Assembly: GCF_902806455.1 (NCBI RefSeq)
Contig: NZ_CADCWQ010000001.1
Span: forward strand, 248,001 to 312,000
From: Virgibacillus doumboii
GTDB taxonomy: Bacteria > Bacillota > Bacilli > Bacillales > Amphibacillaceae
Length of the DNA: 64,000 nt
Direction of reading: 5' to 3'
Shown: one piece after another, positions 35,362-43,175 of the stretch
Layout of the letters: each line of letters opens with the position of its first letter
How positions within the stretch are numbered: position 1 is the stretch's first letter
Translations under genes and position numbers: made by a program
Notes under the pieces: generated by a model
What the model saw: only the letters and a program-made list of their open reading frames with translations
Told to the model about the DNA's origin: nothing
Database searches by the model: none

Positions 35362-36405
35362 ATGATTCAATTATTGGAAAAACTGCAAATAGATATCCCT
35401 GTCATTCAGGCTGGAATGGCCGGTGGAATTACAACTCCTGAAATGGTAGCTGCGGTTGCAGAATCAGGTGCGCTAGGGACAATTGGAGCAGGATATATGA
35501 GTGCTCCCGCATTAAAAAGTGATATTTTAGCGGTGAAGCAGTTAACGGACAAGCCATTTGCTGTAAATCTTTTTGCAGTTAATCTGGAGGCGTTTTCCAC
35601 TGAGGTAAATTCTATGCAGCAATTGTTAAATAAATACAGGGAAGAACTCGATCTCGATCCAGGGGAAGATTCAGTAAAGGTTCACGACCATTTGCAGGAA
35701 AAAGTCTATGTGATTTTGGAAGAAAATATCCCGATTGTCAGCACAGCGTTTGGTGTATTGCCGTCCGTCTTAATTGAGCGGTTAAAAGAAAATCATGTGA
35801 CCCTGATTGGCATGGCAACCAACCTGGATGAAGCAAGAAAACTTGAAGAAGCGGGATATGATGTCGTTGTTGCCCAGGGAAATGAAGCGGGCGGACACAG
35901 AGGGACATTCGATGTAAACAAATACCCGGATGGATGTAACATCGGCCTGCATGTGCTTGTGCAGGAATTGGTTGATAACATATCCATACCGGTTGTGGCA
36001 GCAGGTGGTATTCATTCTAAGAATCAGGCTGATGCACTTATGGTCTTAGGGGCTTCAGGTGTTCAGCTGGGCACACGGTTTCTTGTGGCAAAAGAAGCAG
36101 GGACAAATGCTGCTTATTGCCGGGAACTCATTAAAGCCAAAACAGGTGACACCGCTATTACGAAAGTATTTTCCGGACGGCCGGCACGTGCTATCCAGAA
36201 TCGTTTTATAAAAGAGGTGGGGGAGAGCGGTATAACGCTGTTACCATTCCCAATCCAAAACCAGTTGACCAAAGATATCCGTTTTGCCGGGAAAGAATAT
36301 GCAGTAGCTGATATGCAATCACTATGGGCAGGCCAGGGTGTTGGTGCAATTGATAAGGAAGAATATGTTTTTGATATTATACGTTCTCTTGTTGAAGAGA
36401 CATAG
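35362..36405 (+). CDS. Nitronate monooxygenase-family FMN enzyme
   Basis: 347-residue TIM-barrel flavoprotein of the NMO family (formerly 2-nitropropane dioxygenase), which oxidises alkyl nitronates such as propionate 3-nitronate. Visible: the N-terminal IPVIQAGMAGGITTPEMVAAV, the conserved GNEAGGHRG near 172-180 with the catalytic-type His, the FMN phosphate site VVAAGGIHSKNQADALMVLGASGVQ near 212-236 and GTRFLVAKE. The related bacterial YrpB/FabK-like proteins share this layout, so enoyl-ACP reductase activity is an alternative, less likely. ATG follows GGAGGG. Its last codons lie inside a GACATAGGGACAGG palindrome. Confidence 0.85.
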   Translation: MIQLLEKLQIDIPVIQAGMAGGITTPEMVAAVAESGALGTIGAGYMSAPALKSDILAVKQLTDKPFAVNLFAVNLEAFSTEVNSMQQLLNKYREELDLDPGEDSVKVHDHLQEKVYVILEENIPIVSTAFGVLPSVLIERLKENHVTLIGMATNLDEARKLEEAGYDVVVAQGNEAGGHRGTFDVNKYPDGCNIGLHVLVQELVDNISIPVVAAGGIHSKNQADALMVLGASGVQLGTRFLVAKEAGTNAAYCRELIKAKTGDTAITKVFSGRPARAIQNRFIKEVGESGITLLPFPIQNQLTKDIRFAGKEYAVADMQSLWAGQGVGAIDKEEYVFDIIRSLVEET

Positions 36406-36424
36406 GGACAGGCTCCTTGTCTCA
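36397..36424. repeat. GAGACATAGGGACAGG palindromic repeat
   Basis: GAGACATAGGGACAGG-CTCC-TTGTCTCA; the ends are complementary (GAGACA/TGTCTC). The stop codon of the upstream gene is inside it. Related copies are at 29886-29943, 30206-30252 and 55823-55850. Confidence 0.7.
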
Positions 36425-36462
36425 TTCACGTTTCAATACGGAAACTGCTAATACCTTAAAAC

Positions 36463-36489
36463 GAGGCTGCCCAAATCTGGGACAGCCTC
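36463..36489 (-). terminator. Terminator of the acyl-CoA ligase gene
   Basis: GAGGCTGCCC and GGGACAGCCTC form the stem; on the minus strand it is followed by GTTTTAAGG. Confidence 0.8.
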
Positions 36490-36498
36490 TTCATCTAT

Positions 36499-38118
36499 TT
36501 AGCCCTGCATATTATAATGCTCCTTCACCTGTTCACGCAATTGCCGCTTCAGGAATTTCCCAACAGATGTTTTTGGAATTTCATCGAAAAACAATACGTC
36601 ATCAGGGAGCCACCATTTCGCAAATTGCGGACGGATAAATTCGAGCAGATCATCCTTTCCAACTTTGTCAGCATAGCCCTCATGCAAAACAACACATGCA
36701 ACAGGTCGTTCCTGCCATTCGGCATCCGGGATTGCGATAACACTTGCTTCAAAAACAGCTTCATGTGCCATGAAGGCGTTTTCAAGATCAACCGACGAAA
36801 TCCATTCACCACCACTTTTAATCAAATCTTTTGTACGGTCAACAATTTTGATGGTACCTTCTTCGTCGACAGTCACGACATCACCCGTGTAGAACCAGCC
36901 GCCACGGAAGGCATTTTCCGTCCGTTCATCCTTATAGTACTCATTGGCAATCCAAGGCCCGCGCAATAGCAGTTCACCCATTTCTTCATCATTCCATGCA
37001 ACCTCGCCATTATCTCCAAGAACCTTCATTTCAAGCCCTGGTACGAGTGCACCCTGTTTTGCGCGTTGTGTTAATTTATCCTCTTCACTCATATCCTGCT
37101 GGTAGCTTTTTAATCTTGAGAATGTGACAAGTGGTGTCGTTTCCGTTGCCCCGTATGCGTGTGCGAATGGGATGCCTAATTTTTGTTCAAAGGCCTGGAT
37201 AAGCCCCTTTGGTGCGGCAGATCCACCACAAAGAACAGCACGCAGGCTTGATGTATCATAATCACCTTGCTCCAGCTCACGCAAGACTCCCAGCCAAATC
37301 GTTGGAACACCAGCTGTAATCGTGACACGAAACTTATCAATAAACTCAGCAAGCCGCTTAGGTGTGAAACGTGGTCCCGGCATAACCTGTGTCGTGCCAA
37401 ACCAGGTACACGCAAAAGGTGTCCCCCAGGCATTTACGTGGAACTGCGGTACAACTGGCATGCAAACATCGGACTCTGATATTGCTGCTGAATCAGCCAG
37501 TCCAAGTGCATAGCTGTGCAGTACGATACCGCGGTGTGAATAGACAACACCTTTAGGCTTGCCGGTTGTTGCGGATGTGTAACACATGCCGGCAGGGTCA
37601 TTTTCATCAATTGTCCGGTCGAATTCATAAGCAGGATTTCCGGTTTGCAGTAATTCTTCATAGGAGTAAAGTGGATTAAGTGATGATTCCGGGAGGTCGG
37701 ATTTGTCTGTCATAACGACAATCGCTTCAACAGTTTTGAGCTTATCCTGTACTGCTTCAACAAGAGGTAAAACATCTTCGTCAACAAATAATATTTTGTC
37801 TTCAGCGTGGTTGATAATGTAAATGATGTGTTCCGGTGACAGGCGAATATTAATGGTATGCAGCACTGCCCCCATTCCAGGTGCGGCAAAATAAATCTCG
37901 AGATGGCGGTGATGGTTCCAAGCCAGAGTACCAACCCGGTCACCCTTTTGTACACCAAGTTCGTCCATCACACTCATCAAACGCCTGGTGCGCTTACCGA
38001 TATCAGCATATGTAAGCCGGTGAAGCTTATCATGCGTCTGTGAGATGACCTGTTTTTTGGCAAAAAACTTCTCAGCATGTTCGAGCATTGGTCCAACTGT
38101 TAACGGATCTTGCATCAT
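36499..38118 (-). CDS. Long/medium-chain acyl-CoA synthetase (AMP-binding, AlkK-like)
   Basis: 539 residues. AMP-binding motif YTSATTGKPKGV near 180-191, HAYGATETTP near 325, GWFYTGDVVTVDEEG near 418-432, and the late catalytic KTSVGKFLKR lysine region near 525. The enzyme activates a fatty or related carboxylic acid to acyl-CoA through an acyl-adenylate. The N-terminus (DPLTVGPMLEHAEKFF) is typical of AlkK-like ligases. The ATG at 38118 is nine bases after AAGGGG; an ATG at 38127 directly abuts that site. Monocistronic. Confidence 0.9.
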   Translation of the reverse strand: MMQDPLTVGPMLEHAEKFFAKKQVISQTHDKLHRLTYADIGKRTRRLMSVMDELGVQKGDRVGTLAWNHHRHLEIYFAAPGMGAVLHTINIRLSPEHIIYIINHAEDKILFVDEDVLPLVEAVQDKLKTVEAIVVMTDKSDLPESSLNPLYSYEELLQTGNPAYEFDRTIDENDPAGMCYTSATTGKPKGVVYSHRGIVLHSYALGLADSAAISESDVCMPVVPQFHVNAWGTPFACTWFGTTQVMPGPRFTPKRLAEFIDKFRVTITAGVPTIWLGVLRELEQGDYDTSSLRAVLCGGSAAPKGLIQAFEQKLGIPFAHAYGATETTPLVTFSRLKSYQQDMSEEDKLTQRAKQGALVPGLEMKVLGDNGEVAWNDEEMGELLLRGPWIANEYYKDERTENAFRGGWFYTGDVVTVDEEGTIKIVDRTKDLIKSGGEWISSVDLENAFMAHEAVFEASVIAIPDAEWQERPVACVVLHEGYADKVGKDDLLEFIRPQFAKWWLPDDVLFFDEIPKTSVGKFLKRQLREQVKEHYNMQG

Positions 38119-38253
38119 ACAAAACATCCCCTTTTTATAAAGTTTTTCAAGCTTGTTTTTATAATATCATATAATTGGAAGTATTTTAAAAATTATTTAA
38201 ATAATTTTTGGGAAAGAAAACAGTTATCAATTCGTGATAGAATATTAGAAGTG

Positions 38254-38287
38254 ATTTAGCGTTTTAGGATTCTAATTTAGCGTTTCC
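38254..38287. repeat. Two reversed copies of the AACGCTAAAT word
   Basis: ATTTAGCGTTTTAGG and ATTTAGCGTTTCCC, about 20 bp apart, in the gap between the divergent acyl-CoA ligase and MATE genes. Same word as the tract at 14819-14935. Promoters of the two genes are expected in 38119-38335. Confidence 0.5.
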
Positions 38288-38335
38288 CACTTTTGAGACA
38301 TGTCCAGATGTAATGAGAGAAAGGTTGAACAATAG

Positions 38336-39679
38336 ATGAAGAAGCAGCACGATTTCACACAAGGAAATATTTTAAAGCAGCTGATCATCTTTTCCGGACC
38401 GGTTATGCTTACCAATCTGCTGCAAACTTCCTATCAGTTTGCCGACAGTCTGTGGGTCGGGAACCTTTTAGGTGCAAATGCGCTTGGATCTGTCGCGGTC
38501 TCAAGTACGATTATTTTCACGGTGTTATCATTTGTTCTCGGACTGAACAATGCAGCACTGACCATTTTGTCGCAGCAAAAAGGGAAAAATAATGATGATG
38601 GGTTAAACCGTTATCTGAATGCGTTTGTTGTGATCCTGACAATAATGGCACTCGTGCTAAGTACTGCAGGTTTTCTCCTTGCCGAAAGTTTATTGCAGCT
38701 TTTGGGAACACCGGAAAATATGATGAATCAGGCGAAAGCTTATTTGCAAATAAATTTTCTCGGGATTTTGTTTTTATTCGGCTATAACTTTATCAGTACC
38801 GTATTACGCGCGCTGGGGGACAGTAAAACACCGCTCCGGTTTGTCATGATTGCCGTGCTGTTGAATATCGTGCTGAATCCGCTGTTCATTGCCGGGTTTG
38901 ACTTAGGGATTGAGGGTGCAGCATATGGCACAATTGTTGCGCAGGGCAGTGCATTTCTTTACGGCATCATCTACGTGCTGTACCGTAAACTTGCTCCATT
39001 CAGCATGCCGAAATTGCCATCGAAACAGGAAGTCGGACTAATCCTGAATCTGGGAATTCCATCCGGGCTGCAAATGGCAGTTATCTCAGCTGGTGTTGCA
39101 GCAATCATGAGTGTCGTTACCGGTTTTGGTGACGGTGTTGTTGCCGGATTTGGTGCGGCACAGCGGCTTGACAGTATTTTAATGCTGCCGGCGCATGCAC
39201 TCGGGACATCGGTAAACAGTATGGCTGGGCAAAATATCGGTGTCGGCAATTGGCAGCGGGTAAAGCGCATTGCCAAATTTGGTGTACTGTATAATTTGTC
39301 TGTTATGGTGGCTGTGGGATTAATTGTTGTCTTCTTTGCAGAGTTTGGTATTCGGCTGTTCATCCAGGATGAGGCAGCAGTCGATTTCGGAACAACGTAT
39401 TTAAAAATAGTCGCCTTATGCTATCCGTTCCTTGGCATTAATTTTATTTTAAACGGGATTGTTCGCGCATCAGGAGCAATGTATCAGGTGCTTGCACTGA
39501 ATTTTATATCATTTTGGATTTTGCGCTATCCGTTTACAGCACTTTTCTCGAATTGGTTCGGTCAAACCGGAATTGCAATTGGTATGGGAGCAAGCTTTTT
39601 AGTAAGCAGCCTTTGTGCCTTCTTGTATTTCCGCTTTGGAAAATGGCGGGAAAAAGAACTGTTTGCAAAGCGGGCTTAG
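38336..39679 (+). CDS. MATE-family multidrug efflux protein
   Basis: 447 residues, twelve TM segments in two homologous halves. MATE features: FSGPVMLTNLLQTSYQFADSLWVG at TM1-2, a long first cytoplasmic loop, ALGDSKTPLRF near 162, NPLFIAGFDLGIEGAAYGT, and in the second half GAAQRLDSILMLPAHALGTSVNSMAGQNIG. Likely exports cationic drugs or metabolites with Na+ or H+. The ATG follows GAGAAAGG at slightly long spacing. Next gene starts 46 bases later. Confidence 0.93.
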   Translation: MKKQHDFTQGNILKQLIIFSGPVMLTNLLQTSYQFADSLWVGNLLGANALGSVAVSSTIIFTVLSFVLGLNNAALTILSQQKGKNNDDGLNRYLNAFVVILTIMALVLSTAGFLLAESLLQLLGTPENMMNQAKAYLQINFLGILFLFGYNFISTVLRALGDSKTPLRFVMIAVLLNIVLNPLFIAGFDLGIEGAAYGTIVAQGSAFLYGIIYVLYRKLAPFSMPKLPSKQEVGLILNLGIPSGLQMAVISAGVAAIMSVVTGFGDGVVAGFGAAQRLDSILMLPAHALGTSVNSMAGQNIGVGNWQRVKRIAKFGVLYNLSVMVAVGLIVVFFAEFGIRLFIQDEAAVDFGTTYLKIVALCYPFLGINFILNGIVRASGAMYQVLALNFISFWILRYPFTALFSNWFGQTGIAIGMGASFLVSSLCAFLYFRFGKWREKELFAKRA

Positions 39680-39725
39680 TATATATGTCTATGAAAAATG
39701 CATCAAAGATTAATAGAGGGATATC

Positions 39726-40343
39726 ATGAAACCTAAAACGAAAAAAGCAATTAAAAAAACGATGGCAGTTGCAGCTGTACTAATCGGGATATTGATTCTC
39801 GTGTCGATTGTATCTCTGGAAAGCCCGCGGAATAACTTCGAGCTGTCCCGTCCACTGGTAAGTGAACAGGTGTGGGATTACAAACCGACCGTTGAAAAAT
39901 ATGCTGAGCAATACGGGGTGACTGAATATGTCGACGTGATATTAGCGATGATGATGCAGGAATCAGGCGGCCGTGGCAATGATCCAATGCAATCATCAGA
40001 AAGCTATTGCGGGGAGCGGGGTTGTATCAATGATCCGGAACTTTCCATAAAACAGGGAGTTTACTATTTTTCACAGACGATTAAAGAGGCAAAAGGTGAT
40101 CTGAAACTGGCAATCCAGTCATACAATTTTGGAAAAGGCTTCATTGATTACGTTAGCGCCAATTCGGGTGCCTATTCACAGCAGGCAGCAATTGATTTTT
40201 CCCAAAAAATGTATAACGAAGCAGCGAACAAATCCATTTATACATGTTTGCGGGAGAAGGCGAAGCAATACAACGCCTGCTATGGTGATATTTATTATGT
40301 TCGTGATGTGATGGAGTACCGGGATGTGCTTGCAAAAAAGTAG
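39726..40343 (+). CDS. Lysozyme-like muralytic enzyme (YocA/CwlT-N type)
   Basis: 205 residues with an N-terminal signal anchor (KTMAVAAVLIGILILVSIV) and a lysozyme-like domain: VDVILAMMMQESGGRGNDPMQ with the catalytic Glu near 79, SSESYCGE, SIKQGVYYF, LAIQSYNFGKGFIDY. It is exported and probably cuts glycan strands of peptidoglycan. Two cysteines near 93 and 98 may form a disulfide. RBS GAGGG precedes the ATG. Confidence 0.85.
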   Translation: MKPKTKKAIKKTMAVAAVLIGILILVSIVSLESPRNNFELSRPLVSEQVWDYKPTVEKYAEQYGVTEYVDVILAMMMQESGGRGNDPMQSSESYCGERGCINDPELSIKQGVYYFSQTIKEAKGDLKLAIQSYNFGKGFIDYVSANSGAYSQQAAIDFSQKMYNEAANKSIYTCLREKAKQYNACYGDIYYVRDVMEYRDVLAKK

Positions 40344-40393
40344 TAAGCCTTTAAATGGAATGATAACATGGAATTAAAAAGGGAGGAATTGAC

Positions 40394-40771
40394 ATGGTAA
40401 AAGCAGTACATACTGCATTTGCGCCAGAAGCAATCGGGCCGTATTCGCAGGCAATAGAAGCTGGAGATTTTGTTTATGTTTCAGGACAAATCGGAATTAA
40501 TCCTGGTACAGGAGAAGTTGCAGACGGAATTGAGGAGCAGACGAAGCAAGTCATGGCAAATCTGCTTGCGATATTAAAAGAAGCAGGAACTGATTTTTCC
40601 CAGGTAGTGAAGTTTACGATTTATTTAGCATCAATGGATGACTTTGCAACGGTGAACGAATTGTACAGCGGTTATTTAAAAGAACCCTACCCGGCACGTG
40701 CTACTGTTGAAGTAAGCAGATTACCAAAGAATGTTCTTGTGGAAATAGATGCAGTTGTTTATAAAAAATAA
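40394..40771 (+). CDS. ridA: RidA-family reactive intermediate deaminase
   Basis: 125 residues of the RidA/YjgF/YER057c fold: APEAIGPYSQAIEAGDFVYVSGQIG, NLLAILKEAGTDFSQVVKFTIYL, PYPARATVEVSRLPKNVLVEIDAV. The conserved Arg in PARATVEV near 103 and Glu near 118 form the imine site. The enzyme hydrolyses 2-aminoacrylate produced by Ser/Thr dehydratases, protecting PLP enzymes. RBS GGGAGGA. A repeat tract follows. Confidence 0.93.
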   Translation: MVKAVHTAFAPEAIGPYSQAIEAGDFVYVSGQIGINPGTGEVADGIEEQTKQVMANLLAILKEAGTDFSQVVKFTIYLASMDDFATVNELYSGYLKEPYPARATVEVSRLPKNVLVEIDAVVYKK

Positions 40772-40799
40772 AGGTAAATGTGCTTGAATACGTGCAATA

Positions 40800-41048
40800 C
40801 TGCGGACAACTCGCGCGATGTCATCGTCGACTCGCGCGATATCAATGATAACTCGTGCAATAATAAGGGAATCTCGCGTGATATACATCCTAACTCGCGC
40901 AATAACCATTCGAAGATGCGCAATAAATCAACAACTCGCGCAATAACCATTCGAAGATGCGCAATAAATCAACAACTCGCGCAATAACCATTCGAAGATG
41001 CGCAATAAATCAACAACTCGCGCAATAACCATCCAAAGACGCGTAAAA
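40800..41048. repeat. AACTCGCGC phrase repeat with a 41-bp tandem core
   Basis: Exact 41-bp units start at 40892, 40933, 40974 and 41015 (the last diverges). Each has AACTCGCGCAATAACC, then ATTCGAAGATGCGCAATAA. Before them (40800-40891) are looser phrases GACTCGCGCGATATC, AACTCGTGCAATAAT, ATCTCGCGTGATATAC. No gene fits. It lies between ridA and the alcohol dehydrogenase, both rightward. Confidence 0.85.
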
Positions 41049-41089
41049 AAACCAATGAAAGCTCGTGCCGGTAATGGGGGAGGGATTTT

Positions 41090-42259
41090 ATGGATAATTT
41101 CACATTTCACAATCCGGTTAAGCTGATTTTCGGGAAAGACCAGCTGGATGCACTGCCTGAGGAAATCTCTAAGTATGGGAAAAAGGTATTGCTGCTTTAT
41201 GGCGGCGGAAGTATAAAAAGAAATGGCATCTATGACCAGATCATCGAAAAGTTGAACAAAATAAATGCTGAAGTAGTTGAATTCTCAGGAATAGAAGCGA
41301 ATCCGAAACTGTCAACTGTACGTGAGGCGGTTGAAGTTTGTAAAAAAGAACAAATTCAATCAGTGCTTGCAGTAGGCGGCGGCAGTGTAATTGATGCATC
41401 AAAAGCAATTGCTATCGGCGCGAAAACAGAAGCTGATGTATGGGACATTATTACAAAAAAAGAAAAGTCGACCGGTGCATTGCCAATTGGAACGGTTGTA
41501 ACAATTGCTGCAGCCGGTTCAGAAATGAATGCAAGCTCGGTAATAACGAATTGGGAAACAAAGGAGAAAAAAGGGTGGTCTTCGCCATACACGTACCCAA
41601 AATTTTCGATTCTGGATCCGACGTTCACGTATTCCGTGCCACGTGTGCAGACGGTATTTGGCATCGTCGATATAATGGCACACGTTCTGGAAAATTATTT
41701 TCATCACACATCAAACACACCAGTGCAGGATGGGCTTTGTGAAACCATCTTGCGAGACCTGATCGAAACCGGTCCCCGACTGTTGGAGAAGCCGAATAGT
41801 TATGAGCTTCGTGAGACAGTCATGCTGAATGCAGTACTGGCCCGAAATGGCATGCTCAATATGGGATACAAAGGAGACTGGGCGACACATGATCTTGAAC
41901 ATGCAATCTCTGCAGTCCATGACATTCCACATGCCGGGGGAATCGCGATATTATTTCCAAACTGGATGAAGCATGTATTGGATGAAAATAATGTTAATCG
42001 TTTTAAACAGCTAGCGGTTCGTGTGTTTGATATTAACCTAAATGGTAAAAGTGACTATGAAGCAGCACTTGAAGGGATCAACAAGCTGCGTGCATTCTGG
42101 AGTGAGCTCGGTGCTCCGGAAAGATTGTCGTATTACGATATCGATGAAGGTGCGATTGACGAGATTGCGAATAAAACGGTTAGCGCGAAATCAGAATATG
42201 GTAAGTTTAAAAAAATGACAAGACAGGATTCGGTGGAAATATTGAAGTCAAGCCTGTGA
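41090..42259 (+). CDS. Iron-containing (butanol-type) alcohol dehydrogenase, YugJ-like
   Basis: 389 residues of the group III metal-dependent alcohol dehydrogenases. Nucleotide site [16 protein letters not shown] near 95-110 and [17 protein letters not shown] near 130-146; metal ligands in the [13 protein letters not shown] and [18 protein letters not shown] segments. Full length matches B. subtilis YugJ/YugK. It would reduce aldehydes or oxidise primary alcohols with NAD(P)H. RBS GGGGGAGGG. A 31-residue microprotein gene follows 25 bases later. Confidence 0.92.
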   Translation: MDNFTFHNPVKLIFGKDQLDALPEEISKYGKKVLLLYGGGSIKRNGIYDQIIEKLNKINAEVVEFSGIEANPKLSTVREAVEVCKKEQIQSVLAVGGGSVIDASKAIAIGAKTEADVWDIITKKEKSTGALPIGTVVTIAAAGSEMNASSVITNWETKEKKGWSSPYTYPKFSILDPTFTYSVPRVQTVFGIVDIMAHVLENYFHHTSNTPVQDGLCETILRDLIETGPRLLEKPNSYELRETVMLNAVLARNGMLNMGYKGDWATHDLEHAISAVHDIPHAGGIAILFPNWMKHVLDENNVNRFKQLAVRVFDINLNGKSDYEAALEGINKLRAFWSELGAPERLSYYDIDEGAIDEIANKTVSAKSEYGKFKKMTRQDSVEILKSSL

Positions 42260-42284
42260 GAAAATAGTTCATGAGGTGAACATA

Positions 42285-42380
42285 ATGTATAAACCGCAGT
42301 ATCGAAAAAAAGCATTTACAATTGCCTTAGGGGCTGGTGTTGTCGTATTTATTGGAGGGATCGTAACTAAGTTGTTGTAG
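42285..42380 (+). CDS. 31-residue membrane microprotein
   Basis: RBS GAGGTGA, then ATG; MYKPQYRKKAFTIALGAG is followed by one TM helix (VVVFIGGIVT) and KLL. No family recognised. Probably co-transcribed with the alcohol dehydrogenase; the next strong terminator is at 42512-42552. An inverted repeat TCGGGAAAATG/CATTTCCCGA lies in the 3' region (about 42443-42486). Confidence 0.55.
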   Translation: MYKPQYRKKAFTIALGAGVVVFIGGIVTKLL

Positions 42381-42511
42381 TAATTCTGGTTATGGAAATT
42401 CATATAAACGATGTCAAATAGACTCTGATCTACCAGACAGGTTTCGGGAAAATGTGGAAGGCAAGTTTAAAAATGACATTTCCCGACAAAATATTTCCCG
42501 GGCAATAAATT

Positions 42512-42552
42512 AAGAACCAGCCGTTTATTGAAAAACAGCTAGTTCTTTTTTT
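42512..42552 (+). terminator. Terminator overlapping the DUF1450 3' end
   Basis: AAGAACCAGC and GCTAGTTCTT with a run of eight T residues on the plus strand; the stop codon of the convergent DUF1450 gene lies in the loop. Confidence 0.75.
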
Positions 42553-42770
42553 ATGGCTTCGCGTATTTTGTCTAAACATTCTTCAGGTGTATTGGCATAT
42601 ACGCGTTTATTGTTTACCAGTGCGTATGGTCTGACCCGGCAAAGCCCGCAAATAGCCAGACATTCATTTGTCAGTACAGCTACTTCCGGGAACTCTCTTT
42701 CAATAATTTCTTCTATATCCAAAGTAGTGATTGCATTTCCGTCACAAACCTCAACAACGACAACTCCCAT
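42525..42770 (-). CDS. DUF1450 protein
   Basis: 81 residues. Conserved cysteines in VEVCDGN and NECLAICGLCRVRPYALVNN, followed by ANTPEECLDKIREAI, match DUF1450 (YuzB-like). The Cys pattern resembles thioredoxin-like ferredoxins, so a redox or metal role is possible but unproven. The ATG at 42770 is preceded by GAAAGTGAT; the longer frame upstream only runs into repeat DNA. Confidence 0.82.
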   Translation of the reverse strand: MGVVVVEVCDGNAITTLDIEEIIEREFPEVAVLTNECLAICGLCRVRPYALVNNKRVYANTPEECLDKIREAIKKELAVFQ

Positions 42771-42977
42771 TGCTATCACTTTCTTTCTATAATAAATATT
42801 GACCTTGTTAGTTGTAGCATATCCATTATAACAAATCAATATTTCTGCGTGAAAAATAAAGGTTGGATTAGCGAGAGGGTAGTGTATGCCAGGGTGCGGA
42901 TTGGATGGTGTTTTACTCTGTAAAAAGAGCCTTGGAGGGAGTGCAGTTTTATGATTAGAAGAAGTAAAACAGGGTAG

Positions 42978-43068
42978 AATGCCGAAGTTCACAATGAATA
43001 TGTCGAAGTTCACAATTCAAATCACCGAAGTTCACAACTATAATGCTGAAGTTCACAATTTGTTCGGC
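42978..43068. repeat. GAAGTTCACAA phrase repeat, locus 5
   Basis: GCCGAAGTTCACAATG, GTCGAAGTTCACAATTC, ACCGAAGTTCACAACTA and GCTGAAGTTCACAATTTG follow at 20-25 base spacing, near the 3' end of the MFS gene at 43176. 42771-42977 holds the DUF1450 promoter region and nothing else recognised. Confidence 0.8.
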
Positions 43069-43138
43069 TCATTATCCGCAGCACTCCTGGAATTAGGGAA
43101 GCGAAAAAATTGCCCGACATCGCGCTCCTTAAAGAAAA

Positions 43139-43165
43139 GGCAGCAACTTTCCAAAGAGTTGCTGC
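43139..43165 (-). terminator. Terminator of the MdtG-like MFS gene
   Basis: GGCAGCAACT and AGTTGCTGCC, perfect 10-bp stem with a 7-base loop; on the minus strand CTTTTCTTT follows. Confidence 0.88.
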
Positions 43166-43175
43166 CAACCAAAAC

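Noticed and set aside
40892..41048. CRISPR array
   Set aside because: Units are contiguous 41-bp repeats with no unique spacers and no cas genes nearby; the same holds for the 40-bp and 52-bp arrays.
40721..41110. Minus-strand frames (60-63 codons) through the AACTCGCGC tract
   Set aside because: Low-complexity translation of tandem repeats, overlapping ridA and alcohol dehydrogenase ends.
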